From: JAWMQL01 sp033283165
GTDB taxonomy: Bacteria; Pseudomonadota; Gammaproteobacteria; Pseudomonadales; Halieaceae
Assembly: GCA_033283165.1 (NCBI GenBank)
Contig: JAWMQL010000011.1
Location: 58,000-121,999, forward strand
Direction of reading: 5' to 3'
DNA: 64,000 nucleotides
In this document: piece by piece, positions 8,331-16,705 of the stretch
Position numbering within the stretch: position 1 is the stretch's first letter
Layout of the letters: every line of letters begins with the position of its first letter
Translations under genes and position numbers: made by a program
Notes under the pieces: model-generated
Database searches by the model: none
What the model was told of the DNA's origin: nothing
Seen by the model: only the letters and a program-made list of their open reading frames with translations

Positions 8331-9376
8331 CAGAAGGAGTGCCCGGCCTCGTTGCGTCGCAAGTCGGCCTTGACCATCATGTTACAGAGCTCTTCCAGCG
8401 AGGTGCCCGCTTCCCACCCCAGGTTGCGTTTCGCTTTCGCCGGGTCACCGATCAGCAGGTCAACCTCGGCCGGGCGGTAGAATTTGGGGTTTACTGCCAC
8501 AACCTGCTGGCCGGTTACCGCGTCAAACGCGGCCTGTTCTTCACCTTCTCCTCGCCATTCCAGCGCGGTGTCCGTGGCACGAAATGCCATGGTGACGAAG
8601 TCCTGCACGGTTTCGGTCCGATTCGTCGCGAGCACATAGGTGTCCGGCTCGTCTGCCTGCAGAATCCGCCACATGCCCTCGACGTAGTCCCGGGCATAGC
8701 CCCAGTCTCTCTTCGCCTGCAGGTTGCCCAATTCCAGCGTGTCGAGTTGCCCCAGCTTGATTTTCGCAACGCCGTCAGTGATTTTGCGGGTCACGAATTC
8801 CAGTCCCCGCAGTGGTGATTCATGATTGAACAGGATGCCGCTGCTTCCGAATATGCCGTAGGATTCGCGATAGTTTACCGTCATCCAGTGGGCGTAAAGT
8901 TTCGCCACCCCATAGGGGCTGCGCGGATAGAAGGGGGTGCTTTCGGTCTGGGGTAGCTCCTGTACCTTGCCGAACATCTCCGAAGTGGAGGCCTGGTAGT
9001 AACGGATGGCCGGATTGACTATCCGTATGGCTTCCAGGAGATGAACGGCCCCCAGTCCGGTAATTTCACCCGTGGTGATCGGCTGCTCGAAGGACACGCC
9101 GACAAAACTCTGAGCTGCCAGGTTGTAAACCTCGTCGGCCTCGCTGCGTTGCAGCAGGCGGATGGTGGAAGACAGGTCCGTGAGATCGTATTCCACCAGG
9201 TTCAGCCCGGCGTGATCCAGTACACCCACTTCCCTCAGGCGCCAGAAGTTGACGGAACTCGTGCGCCGGTAGGTGCCGTAAACGCGATAGCCTTTTTCGA
9301 GCAGCAGTTCGGTGAGATAGGCGCCGTCCTGCCCCGTTACTCCCGTGATGACCGCTGTTTTACCCCTGTTACTCAT
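8330..9376 (-). CDS. gmd: GDP-mannose 4,6-dehydratase
   Basis: Converts GDP-D-mannose to GDP-4-keto-6-deoxy-D-mannose. TGVTGQDGAYLTELL near the N-terminus is the NADP-binding loop. RRTSSVNFWRL, STSEMFGKVQE (catalytic Thr/Ser-Glu region), YGVAKLYAHW (Tyr-x3-Lys) and NHESPLRGLEFVTRKIT are all typical of Gmd. I chose the ATG at 9376 because GAGGAA lies 9 nt upstream; the frame extends 3 codons further to a TTG. It is the first gene of the rhamnan-type cluster and supplies Rmd. Composition here is intermediate between the AT-richer genes to its left and the GC-rich genes to its right. Confidence 0.95.
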   Translation of the reverse strand: MSNRGKTAVITGVTGQDGAYLTELLLEKGYRVYGTYRRTSSVNFWRLREVGVLDHAGLNLVEYDLTDLSSTIRLLQRSEADEVYNLAAQSFVGVSFEQPITTGEITGLGAVHLLEAIRIVNPAIRYYQASTSEMFGKVQELPQTESTPFYPRSPYGVAKLYAHWMTVNYRESYGIFGSSGILFNHESPLRGLEFVTRKITDGVAKIKLGQLDTLELGNLQAKRDWGYARDYVEGMWRILQADEPDTYVLATNRTETVQDFVTMAFRATDTALEWRGEGEEQAAFDAVTGQQVVAVNPKFYRPAEVDLLIGDPAKAKRNLGWEAGTSLEELCNMMVKADLRRNEAGHSF

Positions 9377-9389
9377 GTGCCCCAATTCC

Positions 9390-9758
9390 TCATTCCCGCT
9401 GGTCGCTTCTGACTTTCTGTTTCAGGTCTTCGAGATCGGTTTCGAGCATGGCTACCCGTTGTACCAGTCTCTGGTTGCGAGCCTCGATCCGGGCCCGTTC
9501 TATATCCATCAGCAAAATTTTTATTACGAGTATGCCAGTGGCCAGCGTCAACGCCAGTACCGGTGGGTAGGCGATGCCAAAGTACTGGGCGACCCTGTCG
9601 AATACACTGGGAGAAAAACCCAGCAGGACAAACCCCAGGGCGACGGCCACCCAGCCCAGCCCATGCTCAGCGTGCAGGCGGTCTTTACGAATCAGTATCA
9701 GTATGATGCCCGCGACCAGCAGGCCGATGATTCCTGTCACTACCGAAGCCATGCTCAT
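9390..9758 (-). CDS. DUF2304 small membrane protein
   Basis: A 122-aa protein with three predicted membrane helices (SVVTGIIGLLVAGIILILI, then GWVAVALGFVLLGFS, then PPVLALTLATGILVIKILL). A charged coiled-coil tail follows, with QRLVQRVAMLETDLEDLKQK near 92-112. This is the architecture of DUF2304 proteins, which almost always sit beside a DPM1-like GT2, as here: the start overlaps the GT2 stop by 4 bp. The likely role is as membrane anchor or regulator of that polyprenyl-phosphate glycosyltransferase; no function has been shown for the family that I can name. Confidence 0.85.
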   Translation of the reverse strand: MSMASVVTGIIGLLVAGIILILIRKDRLHAEHGLGWVAVALGFVLLGFSPSVFDRVAQYFGIAYPPVLALTLATGILVIKILLMDIERARIEARNQRLVQRVAMLETDLEDLKQKVRSDQRE

Positions 9759-10492
9759 GACTCCAACGGTGCCGGTCTATAGCGGCGCGCGAGCTGACGC
9801 TTGGAAAGCCCCAACAGCAGGGTATGGCACATGTAGTAGATGATCATCGCCCAGGAGTGAAAAACGCGAGATTTGCCGTTTCGTCGATCCTCCATCTCAA
9901 CCCGAACGTCGACTATCTGGAGTCCACGGGATTGCAACAGGAGCAGAACGCCGATGTCCTGGTAATCCAGCAGGGTTGCGCGCCAGCCCGCCAGGGTCCT
10001 GATGGCCTTGCGGTTGTAGACCCGGAAGCCGGAGGTGATGTCTTCCAGTGACAGGCCCGAGGCGTACTTCATCAGGCGCCAGGCAATCTTTCGTGCCCGC
10101 GAACCCCGCCGGGGACAGGCGCCTATGGCCACGTCCGCCGCACCGTTCAACACCGGCTGGACCAATTGCTGCAAAGACCCGGCGCAGTGCTGGCCGTCCG
10201 CATCCATGGTGATGGCGATCTCATAGCCCTGGCGGAATGCGTAACGTATGCCGGTCTGGGTGGCACCCCAGGCGCCCAGTTGAGAGGCCAGGGGAATAAC
10301 CTGCGCCCCGGCCCTTTCGGCCTCCTCGCAGGTGGCATCGACACTGGCGTCGTCCACCACCAGTATCGGCAGATCACACTGTTGTTGGATGCTACGGATC
10401 ACAGCGCCGATAACCTCGGCCTCGTTAAAAGCGGGGATGATGATGACCGAATCGGGTATGGAAAGCCGGTTTGCCGGGTGCTGGTCTGCCAT
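9755..10492 (-). CDS. DPM1-like family 2 glycosyltransferase
   Basis: GT-A fold enzyme. SVIIIPAFNEAEVIGAVI near the N-terminus, LVVDDASVDAT, and the metal-binding DxD in AITMDADGQH are clear. DITSGFRVYNRKA and EMEDRRNGKSRV near the C-terminus are typical of polyprenyl-phosphate mannosyl/glucosyltransferases. It lacks the two C-terminal membrane helices of GtrB-type enzymes, which fits the separate DUF2304 membrane partner encoded right after it. Probable product: a polyprenyl-phosphate sugar used by the large GT-C-type protein of the same operon (inference). I used the ATG at 10492; a TTG three codons upstream is possible. Confidence 0.87.
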   Translation of the reverse strand: MADQHPANRLSIPDSVIIIPAFNEAEVIGAVIRSIQQQCDLPILVVDDASVDATCEEAERAGAQVIPLASQLGAWGATQTGIRYAFRQGYEIAITMDADGQHCAGSLQQLVQPVLNGAADVAIGACPRRGSRARKIAWRLMKYASGLSLEDITSGFRVYNRKAIRTLAGWRATLLDYQDIGVLLLLQSRGLQIVDVRVEMEDRRNGKSRVFHSWAMIIYYMCHTLLLGLSKRQLARRYRPAPLES

Positions 10493-10501
10493 AGCTGTCA
10501 A

Positions 10502-11707
10502 CTAGTCGCCCGCGTGCCCGGTCTGAAGCGCCAGGCCGTAGCACTCCACTATCCCCAGGGCTGATTTATCGATATGAAACAGCCGCTCAAATCGCAGCCG
10601 GCCGTTAGTTCCCAAGCGCCGCATTTTATCACGGTTTTGCGCCAGGTTGGTGATCGCAGCGGCCAGTGCCTGTTCGTTGCCGGGCTCCACCAGTATCCCG
10701 GTCTCGCCGTCCTCCACGACCCAGCCCATGCCGGAGCCAGCGACGTCGGATACGATGGTGGCCCGGCGGTAGTACATCGCTTCGAGCAGCACCAGGCCGA
10801 AAGCCTCGGTCCGTTCGATGGAGGGCAGGCACAGGCAATCCGCGTCCTCAATGCATTGGGCAAGTTCCGTGTCACTGACGTGGCCGAGGAATGTGACCCG
10901 GTCCGTTATGCCCAACTCCCCGGCGAGTTGCTGCAACGACGCCTCCCGGTCGCCGGTCCCCACCAGGTCGACCCGGACGTCCGGGCACAGGGCGATGGCC
11001 CGCAGCAGATAGTCGAAACCCTTGTAGTAGGTCAGCCGGCCGATGGCCACAATGCGCAGGGGATGGCCGGCTGCAACTGACCCTCGCGTCCGCCCGGGAG
11101 CCGGCATAAATGCGGGATCCAGGCCCAGAGGTACGACCCGGCATTTCTCCCGGCAGGGGCCGAGGGGTTCACTGGTCTCCAGGTAGGGCTGCGATGAAGC
11201 GATCACCACCTTGCAACGCTCCAGGACGGCCCGCTCGAAGGGTCGGTACAGCGCGTAGAACAGCCGCAGGCCCGCGCTGTGTTTGCTGGCCAGCACGTCA
11301 GACTGCCACTGCACCACCCAGGGCAGGCGCCTGGCGCCGGGTAGCAGCAGGGCCCAGAACACCGAGACGTTGGGCATATGCAGGTGCAGGAGATCCGGCC
11401 GGGTATCCCGGATCATTCTGCTCAGCGCGAAAGGAAAGCCCGGGCTGATCGGTGTAAACAACCACTTCAGCCAGGTGGCGACGCGGACCAGTTTCACGGA
11501 CCGGCCACCCAGGGTCAGCGTTTCCGTCCGGGACCGGAAACCCGTATGGGACTGGTGCACCAGGGCACTGCAATTGACCCGCTGGCGGCCCAGGCTGGAG
11601 ACCAGGTCCCTCAGGTAGGTCTCCATGCCGCCCGGCGTGGGCGGAAAATATTTGCCGATATGCAGCACGCGAAGGCCGTCGGTGGACGCAGGTGTTGGCT
11701 CGTTCAC
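10502..11707 (-). CDS. Family 4 glycosyltransferase (401 aa)
   Basis: GT-B fold: LHIGKYFPPTPGGMETYLRDL at 15-35 is the classic acceptor-side glycine loop, AIGRLTYYKGFDYLLRAI marks the start of the C-terminal domain, and TEAFGLVLLEAMYY is the donor-site E-x7-E motif. It resembles PimB/WcaI-type mannosyltransferases acting on a lipid acceptor on the cytosolic side of the inner membrane. It is GC-rich like the rest of its operon and unlike the GT4 genes further left. Its start overlaps the large membrane protein stop by 4 bp. Acceptor and donor are not known. Confidence 0.88.
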   Translation of the reverse strand: MNEPTPASTDGLRVLHIGKYFPPTPGGMETYLRDLVSSLGRQRVNCSALVHQSHTGFRSRTETLTLGGRSVKLVRVATWLKWLFTPISPGFPFALSRMIRDTRPDLLHLHMPNVSVFWALLLPGARRLPWVVQWQSDVLASKHSAGLRLFYALYRPFERAVLERCKVVIASSQPYLETSEPLGPCREKCRVVPLGLDPAFMPAPGRTRGSVAAGHPLRIVAIGRLTYYKGFDYLLRAIALCPDVRVDLVGTGDREASLQQLAGELGITDRVTFLGHVSDTELAQCIEDADCLCLPSIERTEAFGLVLLEAMYYRRATIVSDVAGSGMGWVVEDGETGILVEPGNEQALAAAITNLAQNRDKMRRLGTNGRLRFERLFHIDKSALGIVECYGLALQTGHAGD

Positions 11708-14352
11708 GGGTGACCGGCGCCGGTTTTCAGCAGCAGGGCGTAATCGGCGTCCAGGGCCATGGCCATGCCCAGCCCGCTGTCCTGGCGCAAGCGGGACAAC
11801 CCCGCCGCCACCGGCACATTGGCGTTAAAGAGTTTGTTGGAGATAAAGAGTACGTAGGGAACGGTGGTCCCCTGCAGTTGGCTGCCGCTCACGGAAACCG
11901 CGGCCCGTGGCAGCAGGTGGTACTTGGTGCGCAGGGCCTCGAAATTGTCCGGTGCCGACTCGGAAACGATCGCGATGCCGCCAGGGTCGTCCCCCAGGAA
12001 GGCGTTCACCTCCGCGGCGAGTTGCGCCACCTGCCGGTCATGGCCTAGATCCAGGTAGGGACCCTCGCGGGCCTCCGCCAGGGCCAGGGTGGTGCCGGCT
12101 TGCTGGACACGATTCCACAGCCAGGGACTGTCCAGGAGCAGCCAGGCGATCACGAGTGTCGCCGGTACCGCCTGTGCCAGTGCCGGTCCCCGCCCGGTGG
12201 CCAGCCGTAGCAGGACGGTAAACACCAGGGTCAGCGCGATCCACAGCATCAGGACCTGCACGACAGGCGCCACCTGGGGCGACTTGCCGAACGCGGTCAT
12301 ATTGATCGATACCGCGCTCCACGGGGATTCCACGTGCCAGCTGCCGACCGCCTGTCCCAGGGCGGCGAGCAGGGAAGGGGGCATCAGGGTGATACGCTCC
12401 ACGCGGGCTCGGGCGTCGCCGGCCCCCGAGAAGATCAGGCCGTACTCGATGATCTGGCCGCGCCAGGCCTCGTTTTCACCCAGGTAGAGGTAGCGCTGGC
12501 CGTGTTCCAGTTTCTCGCTAAAAAACCCCTGGGGATTGTCGCTGCGGCGCCAGAAAAACCGCGGCATGTGGCTGCCTGCTGATTCGAAATCCAGGCGCAG
12601 GGAATTATATTGCCGGGCGTCGTGCCGACCCTTGGCCGGCGCGATCACGGCCATGCCCTGGTCGTAGCGGGTTACCTCCAGGCTGCTGCCCTCGAGCGTG
12701 CCACTGCCCATCAGGAACTTGAGCCCGTCCGCTTCTTTCACGACCGGGTCTGTGGTCCTGGTGCTCTGCCCTGGCGCCACCCACCAGGCCAGGCCGGCGG
12801 TCGTCATCAGCGCGGCGGCGAATGCCGGCACGGCCAGTCCGCGTGTCAGTCCCGCTCCCGGCTCCGCTGCGGTAACCCGGCCGGGGCGGCGCCGGGCCAC
12901 GCTGTGCAGCACCGTCGCGGCGACAAACACCAGCGCCGGCGCCAGTTGCATGGGTACCCGGTTGATCGCCGTGAAACTGATCGCCCATTTGCCCTGCTCG
13001 GTCAGGGCGAAGATAAAGTACTGGCTGGCGGCCAGGCCAGCCAACAGGATGATGGCCGCCTTGCGCACACGGCCCTCGGCCCAGGGGAGTGCGAGCGCAG
13101 CGAGCACCAGGATGGGCCACAGCAGGTTCCAGCTGTTGTGGACGAAAAATCCAATCCAGTAGGCCTCGCCCACTTCGTGATACTGCAGCCGGTAGCTGCC
13201 CACCAGGGGGATATGGACGCGTCCGTCGGAGACCCCCAGCAGGCCGATGCCCGGAATATCCAGGGCAGTAACACCCGCCGCCCAGGCACCCCAACCGACC
13301 ATCCCGAGCAGGATGATCAATGCCGCGCCGGTGCGCAGCCTGAGCCGCAGCGCCAACAGGGTGGCCAGCGCCAGGTACAGCCAGACCATGCCCTCGTGCT
13401 TGATGGTGATACCCATCGCGATCAGGGCGAGTCCGAACAGGGTCGGGAATCGCCGCGCCTGGAGGTAACCCCGCAACAGGGCGATAAAGCCCAGGCCCAC
13501 GAACATCGCCATCCAGATGTCGGCGTAGCCAACCAGCGACAGGTGGGTGCCGACCATGGGAATGGCGAGCAGACCATAACAGGCGGCGAGTGACCAGGTA
13601 CTGTTCATGCCCTGTTCGCGGCACTGGCCATAGAGCGCCAGGACCAGTGCGATGGCGCCGGCAATCAGCGGCGTATTGACCAGGGTTTCGCTCCATTCGC
13701 CGAGGCTGATGGCGGCCCAGAAGGGAATCACCGAGGCGAAGGTCGGGTAGCCTGCCGCCGCGATGGCGTAGGGCGACGCGTGGCTGCCCGCCAGCCATTG
13801 GTCCGGGGTAGCCAGCGTGTAGATGTCGCCGGCGTAGAACCAGGCCTTGGCCCGGTATATCCAGGCCAGCCAGGCGTCCCAGGGAAATACCGGTCGGTGC
13901 AGGACTTCTATTGCAGCCAATCCCAGATGCAATATCAACAGGCCCAGGAGCAGCCAGAAAAGTGGTGTTTGAGGTAGAGAGACTGGGCCCCCGCCGGGCC
14001 TGCCCCGCTTTATCGGGTAGAGCCTGCCCCGCTTCATCGGGTATCCGCGGGGGCGACGAAAAATAGTGGATGGTGGTTGCAGGGGCGCACCGCGGCGCCA
14101 GGCAAGCAGCAGGCCAACGATTGCAATTACCGCCAGGCCTGTCATTACCAAACCGTAGCTTACCTGGTCCTGCAGCACTGCTGTCAGCCGGATCAGGCCG
14201 AACAGCAGGGCGTAGCCCAGCAGGAAGCCGTAACCCCACTTCCGAGCGGGATGGTGACTGCGGGTATCGAAGCGGGCTTCCAGGGCTGCCAGCCACAGGT
14301 AACCGGCTATCCAGGGGAGTGAAAGGCCCAGGACGAGCCGTAAATAATCCAT
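11704..14352 (-). CDS. Very large membrane protein, probable GT-C glycosyltransferase fused to a periplasmic domain (882 aa)
   Basis: The N-terminal half (about 1-500) is a polytopic membrane region with GT-C traits: an early periplasmic loop motif PWDAWLAWIYRAKAWF near 150-165, a conserved GYADIWMA, and ITIKHEGMVW. The C-terminal half (about 515-880) has a beta-rich, probably periplasmic stretch (SLRLDFES ... WSAVSIN), two or so helices with LLLDSPWLW, and an end domain (QLAAEVNAFLGDD ... LRTKYHLLP). The two genes at 38982-41539 are homologous to these two halves but separate and in reverse order. It ends a four-gene operon with DUF2304, GT2 and GT4, so it may transfer a polyprenyl-phosphate sugar. 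The linker between helices contains a perfect-looking 8-residue duplication (YPMKRGRL/YPIKRGRP). Function otherwise unknown. Confidence 0.8.
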   Translation of the reverse strand: MDYLRLVLGLSLPWIAGYLWLAALEARFDTRSHHPARKWGYGFLLGYALLFGLIRLTAVLQDQVSYGLVMTGLAVIAIVGLLLAWRRGAPLQPPSTIFRRPRGYPMKRGRLYPIKRGRPGGGPVSLPQTPLFWLLLGLLILHLGLAAIEVLHRPVFPWDAWLAWIYRAKAWFYAGDIYTLATPDQWLAGSHASPYAIAAAGYPTFASVIPFWAAISLGEWSETLVNTPLIAGAIALVLALYGQCREQGMNSTWSLAACYGLLAIPMVGTHLSLVGYADIWMAMFVGLGFIALLRGYLQARRFPTLFGLALIAMGITIKHEGMVWLYLALATLLALRLRLRTGAALIILLGMVGWGAWAAGVTALDIPGIGLLGVSDGRVHIPLVGSYRLQYHEVGEAYWIGFFVHNSWNLLWPILVLAALALPWAEGRVRKAAIILLAGLAASQYFIFALTEQGKWAISFTAINRVPMQLAPALVFVAATVLHSVARRRPGRVTAAEPGAGLTRGLAVPAFAAALMTTAGLAWWVAPGQSTRTTDPVVKEADGLKFLMGSGTLEGSSLEVTRYDQGMAVIAPAKGRHDARQYNSLRLDFESAGSHMPRFFWRRSDNPQGFFSEKLEHGQRYLYLGENEAWRGQIIEYGLIFSGAGDARARVERITLMPPSLLAALGQAVGSWHVESPWSAVSINMTAFGKSPQVAPVVQVLMLWIALTLVFTVLLRLATGRGPALAQAVPATLVIAWLLLDSPWLWNRVQQAGTTLALAEAREGPYLDLGHDRQVAQLAAEVNAFLGDDPGGIAIVSESAPDNFEALRTKYHLLPRAAVSVSGSQLQGTTVPYVLFISNKLFNANVPVAAGLSRLRQDSGLGMAMALDADYALLLKTGAGHP
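13998..14045. repeat. 24-bp tandem duplication inside the GT-C-type gene
   Basis: Two adjacent 24-bp copies (13998-14021 and 14022-14045), differing at about three positions, share the core GCCTGCCCCGCTT-ATCGGGTA. They encode two copies of an 8-residue basic unit (YP-M/I-KRGR-L/P) in a cytosolic loop near residues 103-118. The copy sequence is more palindrome-like and C-rich than its surroundings, as if an intergenic repeat had been captured in frame. Confidence 0.75.
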
Positions 14353-14381
14353 TACTTAGTCTGGTCAGCCAGGGTAAACAG

Positions 14382-14408
14382 GTGATATTGATGCCGCCAG
14401 AATATCAC
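14382..14408 (-). terminator. Hairpin downstream of pdxA
   Basis: A perfect 8-bp stem (GTGATATT / AATATCAC) with an 11-nt loop lies 25 bp past the pdxA stop, in the only gap between pdxA and the polysaccharide genes. On the minus strand it is followed by CTGTTTACC, not a full T tract. It may end the lptD-surA-pdxA message, weakly. Confidence 0.35.
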
Positions 14409-14432
14409 AGCAGGGGCAGCCATGGTGCCGCA

Positions 14433-15416
14433 CTACGGCCTCTGTGTCAGTTCGATCGCCAGTTCGATAGCGCAGGCCAGGCTGCCGGTATCGGCCTTCC
14501 CGGTGCCCGCCAGTTCCAGCGCGGTGCCGTGATCCACCGAGGTGCGGATGATCGGCAATCCCAGGGTGATGTTGATCGCCGACCCGAAGCCGGCGTATTT
14601 CAGTACCGGCAGGCCCTGGTCGTGGTACATGGCGAAGTAGGCATCGGTCTGCGCCAGGATGTCCGGTTTGAACGCCGTGTCCGCGGGCAGCGGCCCGTTC
14701 AACTGCAGCCCCTCCGCCCGCAACTGCTCCAGGGTGGGGACGATGGTGTCGAGTTCCTCCCGCCCCAGGTGGCCGCCTTCCCCGGCGTGTGGATTCAGGC
14801 CCAGCACGGCGATGCGCGGTTGCACCAGGCCGAATTTCTGCTGCAGGTCCCGGTGCAGGATCTGCAGGGTTTCCTTCAGCAGGGTCGGGGTGATGGCCGC
14901 GGGCACGTCGGCCAGTGGCAGGTGGGTGGTGGCCAGCGCTACCCGCAGGGTGCCGGTGGCGAGCATCATCACCACCCGATCCACCTCCGTGGCAGCGGCC
15001 AGGTATTCAGTGTGGCCGCTGAACGGGATACCGGCGTCATTGATGACCGACTTCTGGACCGGCGCCGTCACCAGGGCGTCCGCGTCTCCGCAGAGGCAGG
15101 CGCTGACCGCAGCGTCCAGGCAGGCCAGCACATAGGGGGCGTTGGCCGGGTCCAGCCGGCCGGGCTGCGCAAGCGCCGCCAGGTCAACCGGCAGGATGCC
15201 CAGTTGGCCGGCGGGGGATGGCCGGGGTGGGGCCGAGGGATCGAAGGTGTTGAGTTGCAGCGGCAGGGACAGCAGGCGCGCCCGGTCGTGTAACAGTTGC
15301 GGATCGGCCACGGCCACCAACTCTGCCGGCCAGGCCTGCTGCGCCAGCTGAACCAGGATATCGGGACCGATGCCCGCGGGTTCACCGGCGGTGATCGCGA
15401 TCCGCGGGGTGCTCAC
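14433..15416 (-). CDS. pdxA: 4-hydroxythreonine-4-phosphate dehydrogenase
   Basis: Pyridoxal 5'-phosphate synthesis enzyme that oxidises 4-phosphohydroxy-L-threonine (DXP-dependent route). ITAGEPAGIGPDI at 8-20 is the family start; the metal ligands are visible in SGHTEYLA, LNPHAGEGGHLGREE and YHDQGLPVLKY. The length (327 aa) is normal and the start is a GTG 8 bp after the surA stop, so it is co-transcribed with lptD and surA. In most gammaproteobacteria rsmA, apaG and apaH follow. Here they are absent and the glycan genes begin instead. Confidence 0.96.
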   Translation of the reverse strand: MSTPRIAITAGEPAGIGPDILVQLAQQAWPAELVAVADPQLLHDRARLLSLPLQLNTFDPSAPPRPSPAGQLGILPVDLAALAQPGRLDPANAPYVLACLDAAVSACLCGDADALVTAPVQKSVINDAGIPFSGHTEYLAAATEVDRVVMMLATGTLRVALATTHLPLADVPAAITPTLLKETLQILHRDLQQKFGLVQPRIAVLGLNPHAGEGGHLGREELDTIVPTLEQLRAEGLQLNGPLPADTAFKPDILAQTDAYFAMYHDQGLPVLKYAGFGSAINITLGLPIIRTSVDHGTALELAGTGKADTGSLACAIELAIELTQRP

Positions 15417-15424
15417 GGTTTACC

Positions 15425-16705
15425 CTACTTGATGTCCACAAAGGCCTCGTCGCGGATTTTCCGCAACCAGGCGTCCAGTTCTTCCTGGTACTTGCGTTCG
15501 TGCAGGTAGTTGCCGGCCTTGGCGCGCCGCGCCTCCACGGTCATGTCCTGCTGGCGGCGGTCCAGTACCTCCAGGATGTGCCAGCCGAACTGGCTGCGTA
15601 CCGGGTCGGAGATCTCGCCGATGTCGGTCTCGTTCATGGCCTGTTCGAATTCCGGCACCATCTGCCCGGGATTGGTCCAGCCCAGGTCGCCGCCCTCCTG
15701 GGCGGAGCCGATGTCCTCGGAGAATTCCCGCGCCAGGTCTGCGAAGTCTTCGCCGGCTTCGGCCCGGGCCTTGAGGTCGGCGACCAGTTGCCGGGCCTGG
15801 TCGTCGTCGAGGATCTCCGAGGGCTTGACCAGGATATGCCGCACATGGGTCTGGGGTACGATGCGCTCGCCGCCGCGCAGGGCCGCCAGGTAAATGATGT
15901 GGATGCCGCTGGGGCTGCGAATGGGATCGGCGGTTTCCCCCTCTTTCAGGCCGGGAGCCACGTCGGAAAACAGGGACGGCAACTCGTCCAGCCGGCGCCA
16001 GCCGAGGTCGCCGCCGGTGAGGTTGTAACGGTTGTTCGTGCTGCTCATGACCTGTTCAAAGGGTTCGCCGGCGCGGATGCGGGCCATCAGGCTGTCCACC
16101 CAGGCCTGCGCCGCGGCTTCCTCGCTGGCGCTGGCGTCAGGGGAGAGTTCCAGCAGGGCGTGGATGAGGCGGTACTCCGGTTGCGTCATCTGCTGGCCTT
16201 CCTCGGTGGCGAGAAAGTTGTCGATTTCCTGTTCGGTTATCTGAATGCGCTGGTTGACGTTGCCAGCCTGCACCCGCTGCAGCACCATCTCCCGCCGAAC
16301 CTGCTCGCGCATGCTGTTGTAGGACTGGCCCTCCTGCTCCAGGCGGGTCCGGAACTGGTCCAGGTTGAGGCCGTTCTGGGCCGCAATGCGCTGCATGGCG
16401 GCGTCCAGTTGTGAATCCGAGATCCGGACTCCGACCCGGGCGCCCATCTGCATCTGGATACTCTCCAGCACCAGTCGGTCCAGGGTTTCGCGGATCAACA
16501 CGTCTTCCGGCGGCATCTCCACGCCGCGCGCCTTCAGGTTGTCGGTGACCGTGGCCAGGCGCTCCCGCAGCTCGCTGGCCATGATCACGTCGTCGTCCAC
16601 GATGGCCACCACCTGGTCGAGAATTTCGGTGGCCGACTGGACCAGCGGCGCGGCCAGCGCCACTACAGTGAAGGCTGCCACCCGCAACAGGGATTTAATA
16701 TTCAC
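15425..16705 (-). CDS. surA: Periplasmic chaperone / peptidyl-prolyl isomerase SurA
   Basis: Outer-membrane protein chaperone. An N-terminal signal peptide (NIKSLLRVAAFTVVALA, cleavage near VQSA) is followed by the SurA N domain, with DQVVAIVDDDVIMASEL and MREQVRREM. Two parvulin rotamase domains (about 180-280 and 290-390) each carry the G-DLGW box (GGDLGWRRLDELP; GGDLGWTNPGQMVPEF). About 426 aa, as usual. The frame begins at a TTG (16714), but GAGG sits only 2 nt before it, so I prefer the GTG at 16705. It overlaps the end of lptD slightly and precedes pdxA by 8 bp. Confidence 0.95.
   Translation of the reverse strand: MNIKSLLRVAAFTVVALAAPLVQSATEILDQVVAIVDDDVIMASELRERLATVTDNLKARGVEMPPEDVLIRETLDRLVLESIQMQMGARVGVRISDSQLDAAMQRIAAQNGLNLDQFRTRLEQEGQSYNSMREQVRREMVLQRVQAGNVNQRIQITEQEIDNFLATEEGQQMTQPEYRLIHALLELSPDASASEEAAAQAWVDSLMARIRAGEPFEQVMSSTNNRYNLTGGDLGWRRLDELPSLFSDVAPGLKEGETADPIRSPSGIHIIYLAALRGGERIVPQTHVRHILVKPSEILDDDQARQLVADLKARAEAGEDFADLAREFSEDIGSAQEGGDLGWTNPGQMVPEFEQAMNETDIGEISDPVRSQFGWHILEVLDRRQQDMTVEARRAKAGNYLHERKYQEELDAWLRKIRDEAFVDIK

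Noticed and set aside
12605..14296. Open 563-codon frame overlapping the 882-aa protein gene
   Set aside because: Same strand, different frame; Arg/Gly/Pro-rich, no motifs, and the GT-C-type frame has clear membrane segments.
14070..15293. Plus-strand frame of 407 codons over pdxA
   Set aside because: Antisense shadow of pdxA, which has all its active-site motifs.
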